Part shown: in pieces, positions 1 to 10,400 of the stretch
How positions within the stretch are numbered: position 1 is the stretch's first letter
Layout: every line of letters begins with the position of its first letter
Assembly (NCBI GenBank): GCA_018673255.1
Contig: JABHDC010000090.1
Coordinates: 47,910 to 111,909 of the forward strand
Length of the DNA: 64,000 nt
Reading direction: 5' to 3'
Source: Gemmatimonadota bacterium
Lineage (GTDB): Bacteria > Latescibacterota > UBA2968 > UBA8231
Translations under genes and position numbers: made by a program
Notes under the pieces: generated by a model
Databases searched by the model: none
The model's input: only the letters and a program-made list of their open reading frames with translations
Told to the model about the DNA's origin: nothing

Positions 1-108
1 GCCAGCCACGGTGTGCACGTCGAATGTGGTGTATTCGGCAGCTACATGAAGGTCAGCCTTGAGAACGATGGCCCCGTGACCCTCATCATCGAAAGCCCGG
101 AAAAATGA
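1..108 (+). CDS. dtd: D-aminoacyl-tRNA deacylase, C-terminal end (partial)
   Basis: Only the last 35 codons are in the window; the 5' part lies upstream. The residues [19 protein letters not shown] match the C-terminal strand and NDGPVT signature of DTD, the dimeric enzyme that hydrolyses D-amino acids mischarged onto tRNA. The family normally ends within a few residues of this motif, so the stop is natural. Its last codons overlap the start of maf by 4 bp (ATGA), which suggests a translationally coupled pair. The identification rests on this short tail only, but the motif is characteristic. Confidence 0.82.
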   Translation, partial: ASHGVHVECGVFGSYMKVSLENDGPVTLIIESPEK

Positions 109-731
109 GCCACCTCGTCCTCGCTTCAGCCTCGCCACGGCGCGTGGATCTGCTGCACCAGCTGGGCCTTTCCTTCGAGCAGATCGTGAGCCCCGTGGAC
201 GAGCCCCCGCCGACGGGAGACCCCGTTGAGCACGCCGAGCACTCAGCCCGGCTGAAGGCCCTTGCCGTCATCGGGATCCTACCCGGCGACTTGCGCACCG
301 AGCCCACCCACGTCATCGGCGCCGATACCGTGGTGTGCGTCGATGACACACTGCTCGGAAAACCGTCATCGCCCCAGGAGGCGCACCGGATGCTGCGCCT
401 TCTGAGCGGACGGGACCATACGGTCTGCACCGGCCTGGCCGTAGCTGACACTGCTGGGAATGTGCAGACCGCAGCCGAGGTGACCCGCGTCTTCATGGCC
501 CCCCTGAGCGATGCACAGATCGCCTGGTATGTCGCCTCAGGTGAGCCCCTCGACAAAGCAGGCAGCTATGGCATTCAGGGACTGGGCGCGCGTTTTATTG
601 AAAGGATCGAAGGCTGTTACTATAATGTGGTTGGTCTGCCGCTGTTCAGACTGACCACCCTCCTCGCGGCAGCCGGCTTCGATGTCGACACCCCACCCCA
701 TTCAGACTTGAGTCCACCGGACGGTTCATGA
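105..731 (+). CDS. maf: Maf-family nucleoside triphosphate pyrophosphatase
   Basis: A 208-residue protein of normal Maf length. It opens with the Maf loop [14 protein letters not shown], has the conserved IGADTVV segment near residue 70 with the nearby GKP, and carries [13 protein letters not shown] around residues 147-160. Maf proteins are cytoplasmic house-cleaning enzymes that hydrolyse nucleotides such as dTTP, UTP or modified pyrimidines to the monophosphate. I cannot separate the YhdE and YceF specificities by eye. The ATG overlaps the dtd stop by 4 bp, and the stop overlaps the next start by 4 bp, so it sits in a coupled run with the RodZ-like gene and priA. Confidence 0.93.
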   Translation: MSHLVLASASPRRVDLLHQLGLSFEQIVSPVDEPPPTGDPVEHAEHSARLKALAVIGILPGDLRTEPTHVIGADTVVCVDDTLLGKPSSPQEAHRMLRLLSGRDHTVCTGLAVADTAGNVQTAAEVTRVFMAPLSDAQIAWYVASGEPLDKAGSYGIQGLGARFIERIEGCYYNVVGLPLFRLTTLLAAAGFDVDTPPHSDLSPPDGS

Positions 732-2017
732 CGGAGAAGAACGCACTCTCCATCTCAGAGGCTCTTCGCCGTGGCCGTGAGGCCCGCGGTGAAACCATTA
801 AACAGGTCCAGCAGCAACTCGGAGTCGCGCTGAAGATCCTCGAAGGGATCGAAGCGGGCGACTTTGACGTTGTCGAGCCGATCTATGCCCGGTTGACCAT
901 CTGGCACTATGCCGAACACGTCGGCCTGGGTGGCGATGCCATGGCCACACGTTTCGAGCAGGAGGTCGGCCTGCCGGAAGAGCCGGTGGCGATGCGGACC
1001 GACGATCCGTCGCCCGTGCCCGTGGCGTCCACCTCGCCTGTTGTCACGTTCCTGCAGCGTCAGCCCCTGAATCGTCTGTTGGGCGCTGTCGTGCTCTTCA
1101 TCGCCCTGCTCGTGGCAGCCGTGGCTCTGGTGCAGCAGAGCGGCTCGCAGACCGAATCCTACGATCAGCCGGACGACTACCTGTCCAGTCCCCTGTCCTC
1201 CGGCAATGGCGCAGCCGACCCAACGGCCGACGCGACCACCTCTGACGCGCCTGCACCGTCCTCGGTCGTGTCCGCTGAATCGGCATCCCAGACGCCGACC
1301 TCCCAGGCCCCAGTGACCCAGGCCCCAGTGAGCCAGATCCCGGTGAGTCAGGCCTTGGTGAGTCAGGCCCCGGCAACGGAATTGCCCGAAGTTCAGACTC
1401 CAGCAACCCCGTCACCGGTGGAACAGACCCCCGAGGCCAATCAGGGGACCACGCCAGAGTCCGCTTCGACAACGAGTTCAGACCCGGAGGCCGCGTCGAT
1501 CAGCCTGGCTGACGATCGGGAAGTATCATCATCTCAACAGCCGGTCGAGCTTCCCACTCCGGCGGTACCCAGCCTGACCACGGCGACCGGTCCGGTAGAA
1601 GCAGCGCTGGCCACGCAGGCGCGTTCGCCAGCGATCCAGGACACCACATCCACACCGGCGACCAGGACCAGCGGCAACGTCATCCTGGAAGTACGCGCCA
1701 TCGACTCAACCTGGGTCCAGGTTCAGTGGGATGGCGTGGATGGGATCGAGGAGATTGTCCCCAAGGGGGAGATCCGGCGGTGGTATGCAGATCAATTCTT
1801 CATGGTTCGCGCCGGCCGGGCACATGGTGTGCATTTCCGCCTTCAGGGCATGCTGCTTGGCGATGGCCGCCTCGGTGAGGCCACGAAGGTGCTTCGTTTC
1901 CGGGGTCTGGCCGACGGCTATCAGATGCTGGGGCCGGAATTGGAACCCCTGGGCGCCTTCACGCCCCTCCCTCCCCCCCAGCCTGCAGCGGAGTCCGTCG
2001 ACGCGGAGCATCCGTGA
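728..2017 (+). CDS. RodZ-like membrane protein with N-terminal HTH and C-terminal DUF4115 domain
   Basis: A 429-residue protein with the RodZ/YfgA domain order. A Cro/C1-type HTH covers about residues 8-75 (LRRGREARGETIKQVQQQLG). One transmembrane helix lies at about 113-136 (LGAVVLFIALLVAAVALV). A long Pro/Thr/Ser/Ala-rich linker runs from about 140 to 310, and a beta-rich DUF4115 domain from about 317 to 400 (VILEVRAIDSTWVQVQWDG). RodZ links MreB filaments to the cell-wall elongation machinery from the inner membrane, with the HTH cytoplasmic and DUF4115 periplasmic. The role here is inferred from architecture; E. coli RodZ is of similar but smaller size. The linker contains five tandem QAPVS-type pentapeptides. 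It overlaps maf and priA by 4 bp each. Confidence 0.8.
   Translation: MTEKNALSISEALRRGREARGETIKQVQQQLGVALKILEGIEAGDFDVVEPIYARLTIWHYAEHVGLGGDAMATRFEQEVGLPEEPVAMRTDDPSPVPVASTSPVVTFLQRQPLNRLLGAVVLFIALLVAAVALVQQSGSQTESYDQPDDYLSSPLSSGNGAADPTADATTSDAPAPSSVVSAESASQTPTSQAPVTQAPVSQIPVSQALVSQAPATELPEVQTPATPSPVEQTPEANQGTTPESASTTSSDPEAASISLADDREVSSSQQPVELPTPAVPSLTTATGPVEAALATQARSPAIQDTTSTPATRTSGNVILEVRAIDSTWVQVQWDGVDGIEEIVPKGEIRRWYADQFFMVRAGRAHGVHFRLQGMLLGDGRLGEATKVLRFRGLADGYQMLGPELEPLGAFTPLPPPQPAAESVDAEHP
1304..1378 (+). repeat. five tandem 15-bp repeats in the RodZ-like linker
   Basis: Five in-frame copies of a 15-bp unit (consensus CAGGCCCCAGTGAGC) encode QAPVT, QAPVS, QIPVS, QALVS and QAPAT in the periplasmic linker. 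The copies differ by a few bases. In-frame units of 15 bp let the linker change length without frameshift, so copy number may vary between strains. Confidence 0.85.
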
Positions 2018-4473
2018 GCCGACGCCTGGTGGAGGTGGCCCTGCCGCCACCGCTCTCTCGCCAACTGACCTACGCCGTCCCTGCTGATCTAGCTGATCGC
2101 ATCACCCTCGGATCCGTCGTTCTGGTACCCGTTCAGCAACGACTCGTCACGGGATTCGTCGTTGGCGACACCGAGGATGCGGGCGCCCTGGATGCGCGCG
2201 CCATCCGCGAGATCAGCCAACTCATCGACGACGCCTTGCTGAGTCCCGAGATCGTGCAGCTGTGTCGTTTTCTCGCCGACTACTACCTGGCGCCCCTGGG
2301 CTCTGCCTTGGCCGCCGCATTGCCCCCCGGTGTGCACATCACGTCGCGGCGCAGGGTGCGTATCGGCGCGCAGGCACCGGCCAGCGGCACCCTCGACAAA
2401 CTGTCCCAGCGCCTCTGGGAAGAGGTCAGCGCGTCGCGGTCGCCCCTTACGGTGACGACACTTAAGCGCCGTCTCGGATCTCGCGGCCTGGAGGGGGCGC
2501 TGCGACGCATGAGTCAGCAGGAATTTCTCAAGATCACGCCTGATCTGCAGGAAGCGAGTGTGTCCCAGCGGACACGCCAGGCGGTGCGACTGCTCGACCT
2601 GGATAACGCAGAGGCGACAGCAGAAGACCTGCAACGAGCCCCCCGCCAGGCAGCCTGTGTACGCGCGCTGGCAGCGGCAGGGGGCCAACTCCCCAAGCAA
2701 CAACTGGTGGAAGATGGATACGGCTACGCGATTCTGCGGAGCCTCGAAAAACGCAGCCTCATCGACAGCATCGACGAACAGGTCATCCGCGATCCCCTCG
2801 CCAATCTCAGCGAACTGGATGCACCGGACCTGAATCCGACCGAAGACCAGCAACGAGCTCTGGAGATTCTCACGACGGCGATTCAGGAGCGCGACAGTAC
2901 GCCGATTCTCCTGCGTGGTGTGACGGGATCAGGAAAAACCCTCGTGTACCTGCGGGCCATCGAACATGCACTGTCCCTGGACCGCGGCGCGATCGTACTG
3001 GTGCCAGAAATCGCTCTTGCCTGGCAGATGGTCCGTCGATTCCGCGCCCATTTCGGACAGGACGTCGCTGTTCTGCATAGCCAGCTATCGCTCGGTGAAC
3101 GCTACGACACCTGGCAACGCCTGCGGCAAGGCGATCAACGAATCGTCATCGGGGCGCGCTCGGCGCTGTTCGCCCCGGTGCGAAATCTGGGTGTCCTCGT
3201 CGTCGACGAAGAGCACGATGGCTCGTATTTTCAGGACGACCTGGACTCACGTCAGCCGCTGGCCTATTCAGCTCGCGATCTGGCCGTTGTACGAGCCAGG
3301 CTGGCGTCGGCGACGGTCGTGCTGGGTTCGGCAACACCGAGCCTGGAATCATATTGGAATGCCCACCAGGATAAGTATCGTCTCGCCTCGCTGCCTTCAC
3401 GCATCGATGATCGGCCGCTGCCTCGGGTCGAAGTCGTCGACATGCGCGATGAACCATTCCAGCGACGTGAACGCGTCCTGTTCTCAAAGACGCTGCGCCT
3501 GAAGATCCGCGAGCGACTCGAACGAAAAGAGCAGATCGTCATTCTGCAGAATCGCCGTGGTTTTGCACCCGTCGTACAGTGCGGCGAGTGTGGCGAGTCC
3601 GTCGAATGCCCGCGGTGTGGGGTCTCACTGACCTGTCATCGTGCCGACGGTGAGGACCTGCGATGCCATTACTGCGATCATCGCCAGCCCGTACCGGATC
3701 GGTGTTCGCACTGCCAGAGCGCCGAAGTCAGACTTCAGGGCGTGGGCACGCAGAAGGTTGAGACGGCGCTTGAGGAACAGTTTCCCGATATCCGCGTCAT
3801 TCGTATGGATGTGGACACGACCGGCTGGAAGGGCGCGCACGACGATCTGGTCGAACGTTTCCGGCGCCATGAGGCTGATGTCCTTCTCGGAACGCAGATG
3901 GTGGCCAAAGGATTGGACTTTCCTGGCGTGACCCTGGTCGGCGTGATCTCCGCCGACACGGGATTGCACATGCCCGATTTCCGGGCAGCGGAGCGAAGCT
4001 TTCAGTTGCTGACTCAGGTCGCCGGCCGCTCAGGACGCGGAGATAAACCGGGGGAGGTCGTGATCCAGACGAGATTGCCCGATGAAGCCGTTCTGCAGGC
4101 TGCAGCAGGCCAGGACTTCGACAAGTTTGTCGAATCTGAACTGGTCGAACGACGGGCGGCCGGTTTCCCGCCCTTTGGACGTCTGATCGTCTTCCGCTGG
4201 CGTGGCGAGGCTGTGGCCGCTGTTGAGCAGGCTGCCCACGAAGGGGTCATCCGTCTTCGTCAGACATGTCAGCCCGGCGTACAGTTACTGGGGCCAGCGC
4301 CGGCCCCACTGGCGCGCCTGCGGGGCAAACATCGATTTCAGGCGCTGCTGATGGGTGCCTCAGCCCGGGCGCTGCGTCAGACGACCACTGCGGCCCTGGC
4401 GCCAATGCGACAAGCCGCAGGAAAATTCGACGTCGACCTTGCCATCGTCGTCGATCCACAGACAACGATGTGA
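2014..4473 (+). CDS. priA: primosomal protein N' (replication restart helicase PriA)
   Basis: An 819-residue superfamily 2 DNA helicase that reloads the replisome at stalled forks. The N-terminal 3'-DNA-binding domain is present (SRQLTYAVPADLADRITLGS). Walker A GVTGSGKT lies at about 302-309 and the DEEH box at about 398-401. A zinc region at about 523-571 has paired cysteines (CGECG, CPRC, CHYC, CSHC). The C-terminal helicase lobe is recognisable by GTQMVAKGLDFPGV and QVAGRSGRG. It is somewhat longer than E. coli PriA (732 aa). The start is a GTG overlapping the upstream stop by 4 bp; the stop TGA lies inside the first copy of the 21-bp tandem repeat. Confidence 0.97.
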   Translation: MSRRLVEVALPPPLSRQLTYAVPADLADRITLGSVVLVPVQQRLVTGFVVGDTEDAGALDARAIREISQLIDDALLSPEIVQLCRFLADYYLAPLGSALAAALPPGVHITSRRRVRIGAQAPASGTLDKLSQRLWEEVSASRSPLTVTTLKRRLGSRGLEGALRRMSQQEFLKITPDLQEASVSQRTRQAVRLLDLDNAEATAEDLQRAPRQAACVRALAAAGGQLPKQQLVEDGYGYAILRSLEKRSLIDSIDEQVIRDPLANLSELDAPDLNPTEDQQRALEILTTAIQERDSTPILLRGVTGSGKTLVYLRAIEHALSLDRGAIVLVPEIALAWQMVRRFRAHFGQDVAVLHSQLSLGERYDTWQRLRQGDQRIVIGARSALFAPVRNLGVLVVDEEHDGSYFQDDLDSRQPLAYSARDLAVVRARLASATVVLGSATPSLESYWNAHQDKYRLASLPSRIDDRPLPRVEVVDMRDEPFQRRERVLFSKTLRLKIRERLERKEQIVILQNRRGFAPVVQCGECGESVECPRCGVSLTCHRADGEDLRCHYCDHRQPVPDRCSHCQSAEVRLQGVGTQKVETALEEQFPDIRVIRMDVDTTGWKGAHDDLVERFRRHEADVLLGTQMVAKGLDFPGVTLVGVISADTGLHMPDFRAAERSFQLLTQVAGRSGRGDKPGEVVIQTRLPDEAVLQAAAGQDFDKFVESELVERRAAGFPPFGRLIVFRWRGEAVAAVEQAAHEGVIRLRQTCQPGVQLLGPAPAPLARLRGKHRFQALLMGASARALRQTTTAALAPMRQAAGKFDVDLAIVVDPQTTM

Positions 4474-4529
4474 AACAGCCACATTTCGATGTGAAACAGC
4501 CACATTTCTATGTGATACAGCCACATGAG
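4467..4529 (+). repeat. three tandem 21-bp repeats, each with ATGTG-N7-CACAT dyad symmetry
   Basis: Copies lie at 4467-4487, 4488-4508 and 4509-4529. The first two are identical (GATGTGAAACAGCCACATTTC); the third differs at a few positions. Each contains the inverted pair ATGTG...CACAT separated by 7 bp. The array starts inside the last codons of priA and ends 6 bp before the ATG of the next gene, so it occupies the whole leader. It could be a phased operator for a dimeric regulator. It resembles a CRP half-site pair (TGTG/CACA), but the spacing is 1 bp shorter than the CRP consensus. Confidence 0.85.
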
Positions 4530-4535
4530 GTGAGC

Positions 4536-6776
4536 ATGGGCTCCAGATACAACATCATTCCCATTCTGTTCGTGCTTTGTCTGGCCGCTGCGGTGTCGGC
4601 TCAACTAACCGTCGATACAGAGTGGGCGGCCTTCACAAGCATGTCTGATGCCAACGACATCGTCGTTTCAGGCGATGACGTGTGGCTGGCAACCACAGGT
4701 GGGGTCCTGCATTACAACCGCGCGACGGATACCTACCGGCGCTTCACGCGGATAGACGGCCTGGGCGGCAATCAGGTTCTGTCCGTGGCGGCCGATGCTG
4801 CCGGTGATCTGTGGTTCGGAACGGCTGCCAGTGGACTGAGCCGGTTGCGTGCGGGGGCATCACACTTCGATGCGCCATTCCTGGAATTCCGCGATCGCGA
4901 CATCCACACCCTCCTGGCCTACGGCGATCGACTGTATGTGGGAACCGACCGGGGCCTGAGCGTCTTTCTCCTGGGCAAAGAGGAGGTCAAGGAGAGTTAC
5001 CGCAGGCTCGGCAATCTGGCCAAGGATGCCGCGGTGAATGCCATTGCGATCCGCGACGAGATGCTCTTTGTCGGCACCTCCGAGGGAATCGCCTGGGCGG
5101 ACCTGTCCCAGTCCAATCTGCAGGATCCAGACAGCTGGACATCGGCCACGCAGCTGGGTCCCATCAGAGATCTGGTACAGGCAGAAGGCGGCCTGGTGGC
5201 CGTATCCAAGCTGGGTGCCTACACGTACAATCCAGTGTCGGATGACTTCTTCCACGGCTTCGAGGAGCCGGTTCTTGCCGCGGGCCTGATGGGCGAGCGC
5301 GCCCTGGTCGCCACCGAAGCGGGCACCTTCATGCGCCGGCTGAGCCCCGGTCTCTGGCAGCGGGTGGCCAGCAGAACTGTGATCCGCGATGTGCGATCCA
5401 TATCAGACATCTCAGACGAGTCCTCGTGGCTCGCCACCGACAAGGGTCTGCTTGTCCTGGGCGCCACGGCACCGGCGCCATCCAGTGAACCCGGCTCCAG
5501 TCGATTCTATGATCTGCAGCTGGTGGATGGCGACCTGTGGGCCGCCAGCGTTCCTGACGATCAGCAGCGAACCCTCTCGGCCGGGGTCTATCAACTGCAC
5601 GAGGGCGACTGGACCATCTTCGACAGATCGACGGGCATGCCTAACAATGAACTGGTCGCCCTCACAACCGATCAGGCCGGGCGCGTCTGGGTGGGCAGCT
5701 GGGGCGCCGGCATCTCCGTCCGAGGTGGCGGCACGTGGCAACAGGTCAACGAGAAGAACTCCGCCCTTCAGGGCATCGGTTCCAAAGGTGATTTCGTCGC
5801 GATCGGTGATTTGGCGACGGATGCAGACGGCAATGTCTGGGTCGTCAATGTCGCTGTCGGCGTTGCGGTGATCGACGGCTACCCGCAGCGCAACGGATTC
5901 ATCTTCAGGCAGACTGACCTGGGCCAACCCGCCGGACTGGATCTGTATCGCCTGGCCTTCTCACCTGACGGCCTCAAGGCGCTGGCCAGCCGGACCCACG
6001 GCCTGGTCCTTCTCGATGACGGTGGAACACCCTTCACCGGCGGCGACGATCAGTTCATCGTCGTGAATCGGGCTGTCGACCCGCGCCTTTCGAGCAATTG
6101 GGCCGTTGACATCCTTGTCGACGAGGATGGGACCTACTGGCTGGCGACCAACAGTGGCCTCAATGCGATCGTTGGCAGTCTCGACCGGGACCGTGGTGAT
6201 TTCGACATCGACAGCTGGAGGGTATACAACACCTTTGACGGTCTGCCGTCCGACGAGATCAACGTCGTAGAGTTGGACGGGAACGGGCATCTGTGGGTCG
6301 GCACGAATGGCGGACTCAGCCGGATCGATGATGGCGAGGTCGCCTTCACCCTGACGGCCAGCAATTCAGGCCTGATACATGACCGCATCACCGGACTGCT
6401 ATTCGATCCCGACACCAACGAGTTGTGGATTGGCACCTTCGACGGGCTCAGCCGCCTGCGTCTGGGCACGGCCCCCGACAACGGTCCGGATCCACTCGGG
6501 CCACAGGCCGTCTATCCCCATCCCTTCGTCACCGATGGCCGATCTCAACTGACCTTTGCCGGTCTCCCCCTGGGTGCCTCCGTAGAGATCTACACGCTCC
6601 AGGGCGAGCTGGTCAGAACACTGGCTGGTGAGCCGGGGCGTGGCACTGTGGGATGGAATGGACTCAATGATGCCGGATTCCTCGTCAGTTCGGGTATCTA
6701 CCTGTACGTGGCCCAGGCCCCGTCATCGCCGGCGATCCGCGGACGCATCGCCGTCATCGATGGCGTGACCCCCTAG
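4536..6776 (+). CDS. secreted two-component-regulator-type beta-propeller protein with FlgD-like C-terminal tail
   Basis: A 746-residue exported protein. The chosen ATG follows AGGTGAG and opens a clear signal peptide (MGSRYNIIPILFVLCLAAA, cleavage after VSAQ). The body has repeated Reg_prop units such as GLGGNQVL, LWFGTAASGLSRL, VWVGSWGAGISV, LWVGTNGGLSRI and LWIGTFDGLSRL, predicting one or two seven-bladed propellers. Residues after about 660 form a FlgD/T9SS-like tail (VYPHPFV...GTVGWNGLNDAGFLVSSGIYLY) as in other secreted proteins of this window. In-frame codons extend upstream into priA, but the signal peptide argues against a longer form. It heads the DUF4159/MoxR operon; a ligand-binding or scaffold role is possible but not shown. 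Confidence 0.82.
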   Translation: MGSRYNIIPILFVLCLAAAVSAQLTVDTEWAAFTSMSDANDIVVSGDDVWLATTGGVLHYNRATDTYRRFTRIDGLGGNQVLSVAADAAGDLWFGTAASGLSRLRAGASHFDAPFLEFRDRDIHTLLAYGDRLYVGTDRGLSVFLLGKEEVKESYRRLGNLAKDAAVNAIAIRDEMLFVGTSEGIAWADLSQSNLQDPDSWTSATQLGPIRDLVQAEGGLVAVSKLGAYTYNPVSDDFFHGFEEPVLAAGLMGERALVATEAGTFMRRLSPGLWQRVASRTVIRDVRSISDISDESSWLATDKGLLVLGATAPAPSSEPGSSRFYDLQLVDGDLWAASVPDDQQRTLSAGVYQLHEGDWTIFDRSTGMPNNELVALTTDQAGRVWVGSWGAGISVRGGGTWQQVNEKNSALQGIGSKGDFVAIGDLATDADGNVWVVNVAVGVAVIDGYPQRNGFIFRQTDLGQPAGLDLYRLAFSPDGLKALASRTHGLVLLDDGGTPFTGGDDQFIVVNRAVDPRLSSNWAVDILVDEDGTYWLATNSGLNAIVGSLDRDRGDFDIDSWRVYNTFDGLPSDEINVVELDGNGHLWVGTNGGLSRIDDGEVAFTLTASNSGLIHDRITGLLFDPDTNELWIGTFDGLSRLRLGTAPDNGPDPLGPQAVYPHPFVTDGRSQLTFAGLPLGASVEIYTLQGELVRTLAGEPGRGTVGWNGLNDAGFLVSSGIYLYVAQAPSSPAIRGRIAVIDGVTP

Positions 6777-6786
6777 GCTGCTGAGA

Positions 6787-7491
6787 GTGACGCTTGCACC
6801 CATGTGCCATCGCAGGAAATGGTGGCCTGGCCTTCCCGGTCTCCTGCTGCTGGTCCTCTCGACGACGTGCATTCAGGCCCGGGCGCAGGTCCCGACCACG
6901 GGATTCACGATCGCGCGCGTGCAATACGATGGGGGCGGAGACTGGTACAGCGACCCATCCTCGCTGCCGAATCTGCTGCGTTTCATCGGGGCCAACACGA
7001 CGATCAGTGTGGCCACCGAGGAGGCCCGGGTGCAGATCGACGACGAGGATCTGTTCGCCTACCCCTACCTCTACCTGACAGGGCACGGCAATATCCACCT
7101 CTCCGATCAGCAGGTTCAGCGCCTGAGACGGTATCTTGATGCCGGTGGCTTCCTGCATGCCGACGACAACTACGGCCTCGACGAGTCCTTTCGACGCGAG
7201 ATGAAGCGCCTGTATCCCAGCAAGGATTTCGTCGAATTGCCGGCCGACCACGAGATATTTCACTGCCACTTCAGTTTTCCTCGAGGGCTGCCGAAGATCC
7301 ATGAACACGACGGCTCCCGACCTCAGGCGCTGGCCCTCTTCGAGGGGGAACGAATCCTCGTCGTCTACACCTACGAAAGCGACCTGGGAGATGGCTGGGA
7401 GGATGCACACGTCCACGACGACCCGGAACCGTCGCGCCTTGCCGCTCTGCGAATGGGCACCAACATCGTTGTGTGGGCACTGAGCCGCTGA
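6787..7491 (+). CDS. DUF4159 domain-containing exported protein
   Basis: A 234-residue protein with an N-terminal signal peptide (GLPGLLLLVLSTTCIQARAQ) followed by a DUF4159 domain: FTIARVQYDGGGDWYSDPSS, the LYLTGHGNIHLSDQQVQRLR strand-helix, and GGFLHADDNYG. The domain has a class I glutamine-amidotransferase-like fold and is found beside MoxR, DUF58 and DUF4175 genes in several phyla; its biochemical activity is unknown. The start is GTG at 6787 or ATG at 6802, both in frame ahead of the signal sequence, with no decisive ribosome-binding site. It lies 10 bp after the propeller gene and 7 bp before DUF4175. A second DUF4159 protein occurs at 49001-49951. Confidence 0.85.
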   Translation: MTLAPMCHRRKWWPGLPGLLLLVLSTTCIQARAQVPTTGFTIARVQYDGGGDWYSDPSSLPNLLRFIGANTTISVATEEARVQIDDEDLFAYPYLYLTGHGNIHLSDQQVQRLRRYLDAGGFLHADDNYGLDESFRREMKRLYPSKDFVELPADHEIFHCHFSFPRGLPKIHEHDGSRPQALALFEGERILVVYTYESDLGDGWEDAHVHDDPEPSRLAALRMGTNIVVWALSR

Positions 7492-7498
7492 ATACCTC

Positions 7499-10400
7499 AT
7501 GACGGCCGATCCCACGACATTCGATCAGATCCTGCACCATCTTCGGCGCCTGCGTCGTCGCTTTGTCGCGATCGAGGCCCTGCGAGCCGGGTTGTGGTCC
7601 AGTGCGGCGCTGCTGGCGCTGGCATGGATCGCTGTCCTGATCGAGGCGATCGCCTATCTGCCACCTTACTTGCGATGGGTTCCACCCGGGCTGGCCCTGA
7701 CCAGCGTGGTCGTGATAGCCCTCCTCCTGTTGCGCAGGAGCATCGGTGCCGTATCTGACGAACACGCGATGGCCCTGCACGTCGAGGCACGGGTTCCAGC
7801 ATTGCGCCAGCGGCTCATCACCGCACTGGAACTGACCGAGGCGTCGCCCTGTTCACCGGCACTGCTGGCTGCGACCCGATCCGAGGCGCTGCAGGCATTG
7901 CTGGCGGCACCGATCAACCAGATCGTTCCACGCGCACGTCCACGTGCCGCCACCACGGCCGCAGGCCTGAGCCTGCTGTTGTCGATCCTCTTCATCGGGC
8001 TACTGCACCAGACTCTTGTCGATGTGGGTCACCGATGGCTGCATCCAACCCTCGTCTTCTCTCCTCCCCAGCGGACCCACATCGCATTCGATGTGAAGCC
8101 AGGGCCCTACATCGCCGGAGATGATGTAGATATTCGCATTCATTTGAATGGCGACATTCCCTCGTCGGCGACGCTGCGACGCCGTCACACAGGGGAAGAG
8201 ACCTGGCTGGAGGAGGAACTACTGACGGAGACTACCTCACCTGCATCATCGCAGGTGACGACCGAGGACAGCGCCCAGGCGCGCTACGTGTGGCGTGACA
8301 TCCAGCAGTCGTTTGAGATCCAGGCCTCGGCGGGAGACGGCCTGACCCAGGTGCAGCAATTGACCGTCATCGATCCGCCCGTCGTCACGGGTCTACGCCT
8401 GGAGTACGACTACCCGCCCTACAGCGGACTGCCGCCACGTGTCGAGGCGGAGGGCGGCGATATTCGAGCCCTGGCAGGGACACGCATTCGACTGACGGCC
8501 GCCTCTACCAAGATGCTGGCCTCTGCTGAGCTGGTTCTTGACGATTCACTTTCTATTCCTGCCGATGTGGTGGATCGCCATGCCACAGTGGAGTGGACCT
8601 TGCCACGGCGTTCGTCCGGGGACTCCTCCGGTGTGCGTCGATACCACATCCGCCTCGTCGATATCAGTCGCATCGAGAATCGTGATCCCATTCACTATGC
8701 CATCGAGATCCTCGACGACGAATCACCCGTCGTCGCGATCTCCGTGCCCGGCCACGACAGCGATCTGCCAGAGTCCGAACGCATCGCCCTCGGCGTGGAG
8801 GCATCGGACGATTTTGGCGTCGCCCGGGTCGACCTCGTATACCGGATCAACAGTGGAGAGACGCATCGGCGCCGGCTGTCAGCTCCCCCATCGCAGCAGG
8901 TGTCACTGCGAAGCCCGTGGGACTTGACCGGCAATGATCTGTTGCCGGAAGACCGCATTCACTACCACGTGGAAGCCTTCGACAACGACGCGGTCGGTGG
9001 CCCAAAACGGGGCATCAGCCAGACATATACCTTGCGTTTCCCCTCCCTCTATGAATTGTTCGACGAGGTCTCCAGCGACCAGGAAGAACGCCTGGACGCA
9101 CTCGAGGAATTAGCGAGCGAGGAGGAGGCAGCACGGGACGTGGTGGAAGGCCTCCGGCGTGAGGTGCTCAAGAGCGAAGAGCTGAGCTGGCAGGAAAAGA
9201 AGGAACTGGATGCGGCCCTCGCCGCCGAAGCCGAGCGGGCCGAGGCCGTCCAGGAACTGGCCCGCGACATGGCCGAAACGATGGACCAGCTCGAAGAGAA
9301 TGGCCTGGGCTCCGAGCAGTTGATGGACAAGCTCGAGCAAATCCGCGAACTCATGGCCGCCGTCACCTCACCGGAAATGCAGGAAGCCCTCCAGGAATTG
9401 CAGCAGGCGACGCAGGGAGAACTCGATCCGGAACAGTTGGCCGAGGCCCTGCGCAAGTTTTCTCAGGATCAGCAGAAATTCCAGGAACGACTTGACCGGA
9501 CGATTTCACTGCTGCGGCAGGTTCACGCCGAGCAGCGCCTGATGGCGGCCACTCAGCAGGCTGAAGATCTTGCAGCGCGTCAGGAGCAGATCAACGATGC
9601 CCTCGGCGATGAGACGAAGGACGCCGACTCGCAGCGACTGGCTGACCAGGAAGCCCGACTGGCGGCGGACACGGATCGACTGCAGGACGAACTGGAGGAT
9701 CTCGGTGAGGAGATGCAGGATCTGCATCCCCCGACGTCCCAGGGCCTGCAGGCACAATCTGACACGATGGAAGCCGGTCAACTGAGCCAGCGTATGCGCT
9801 CCCTCGACCAGCAACTTCAGACTGGCGAATCCCAGCAAGCACAACGACACGGTGAGAGCTTGCAGGATGACCTCGGTCGCCTGTCCGAGGCGATGCAGAA
9901 ACTGCAGGCCGATTTCTCCGCCGGGCAGCGGCAGGACATGATCAGCGCCATCCGGAAGATCGCCGAGGACGCGCTGGATCTCTCTATGCGTCAGGAGAGC
10001 CTGCAACAGCAGATCGACACGCTCGATGCGCCACGAGCCATGCTACAGGCACCTCGGCAATTCGCCCTGGCCGGATCACTGCGACGTCTGATCGAGGCCC
10101 TGGCCGTCGTGGGTCGGCAGACGATGAGTGTGCATCCGGGACTGCCTGCAACCCTCGGTTACGCGCTCAATCACACTCAAGCGGCTGCGGGCCACCTGAG
10201 CCAGCAGGAACGCCACAAGGCCGTGGAGTTGCAGACAGAGGTGACAACCCGCCTCAATGAGGCCGTGCGCATGCTGCGCGAATCGGCATCCGATCTGGCA
10301 CAGGCACAGATGCCATCTGGTTTCGCCGAGGCGATGCAGAAGATGATGGGCCTGTCGCAGCAACAGGCTGCACTGAATGAGGCGACACAGCAGGCCATGC

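Noticed and set aside
4467..4529. CRP-type binding sites
   Set aside because: TGTG and CACA are 7 bp apart, while CRP sites need 8 bp between these tetranucleotides; kept only as an unassigned dyad.
4266..4535. N-terminal extension of the propeller protein into priA
   Set aside because: A typical signal peptide starts at 4536 behind a ribosome-binding site; the upstream codons are Arg-rich and lie in an alternate frame of priA.
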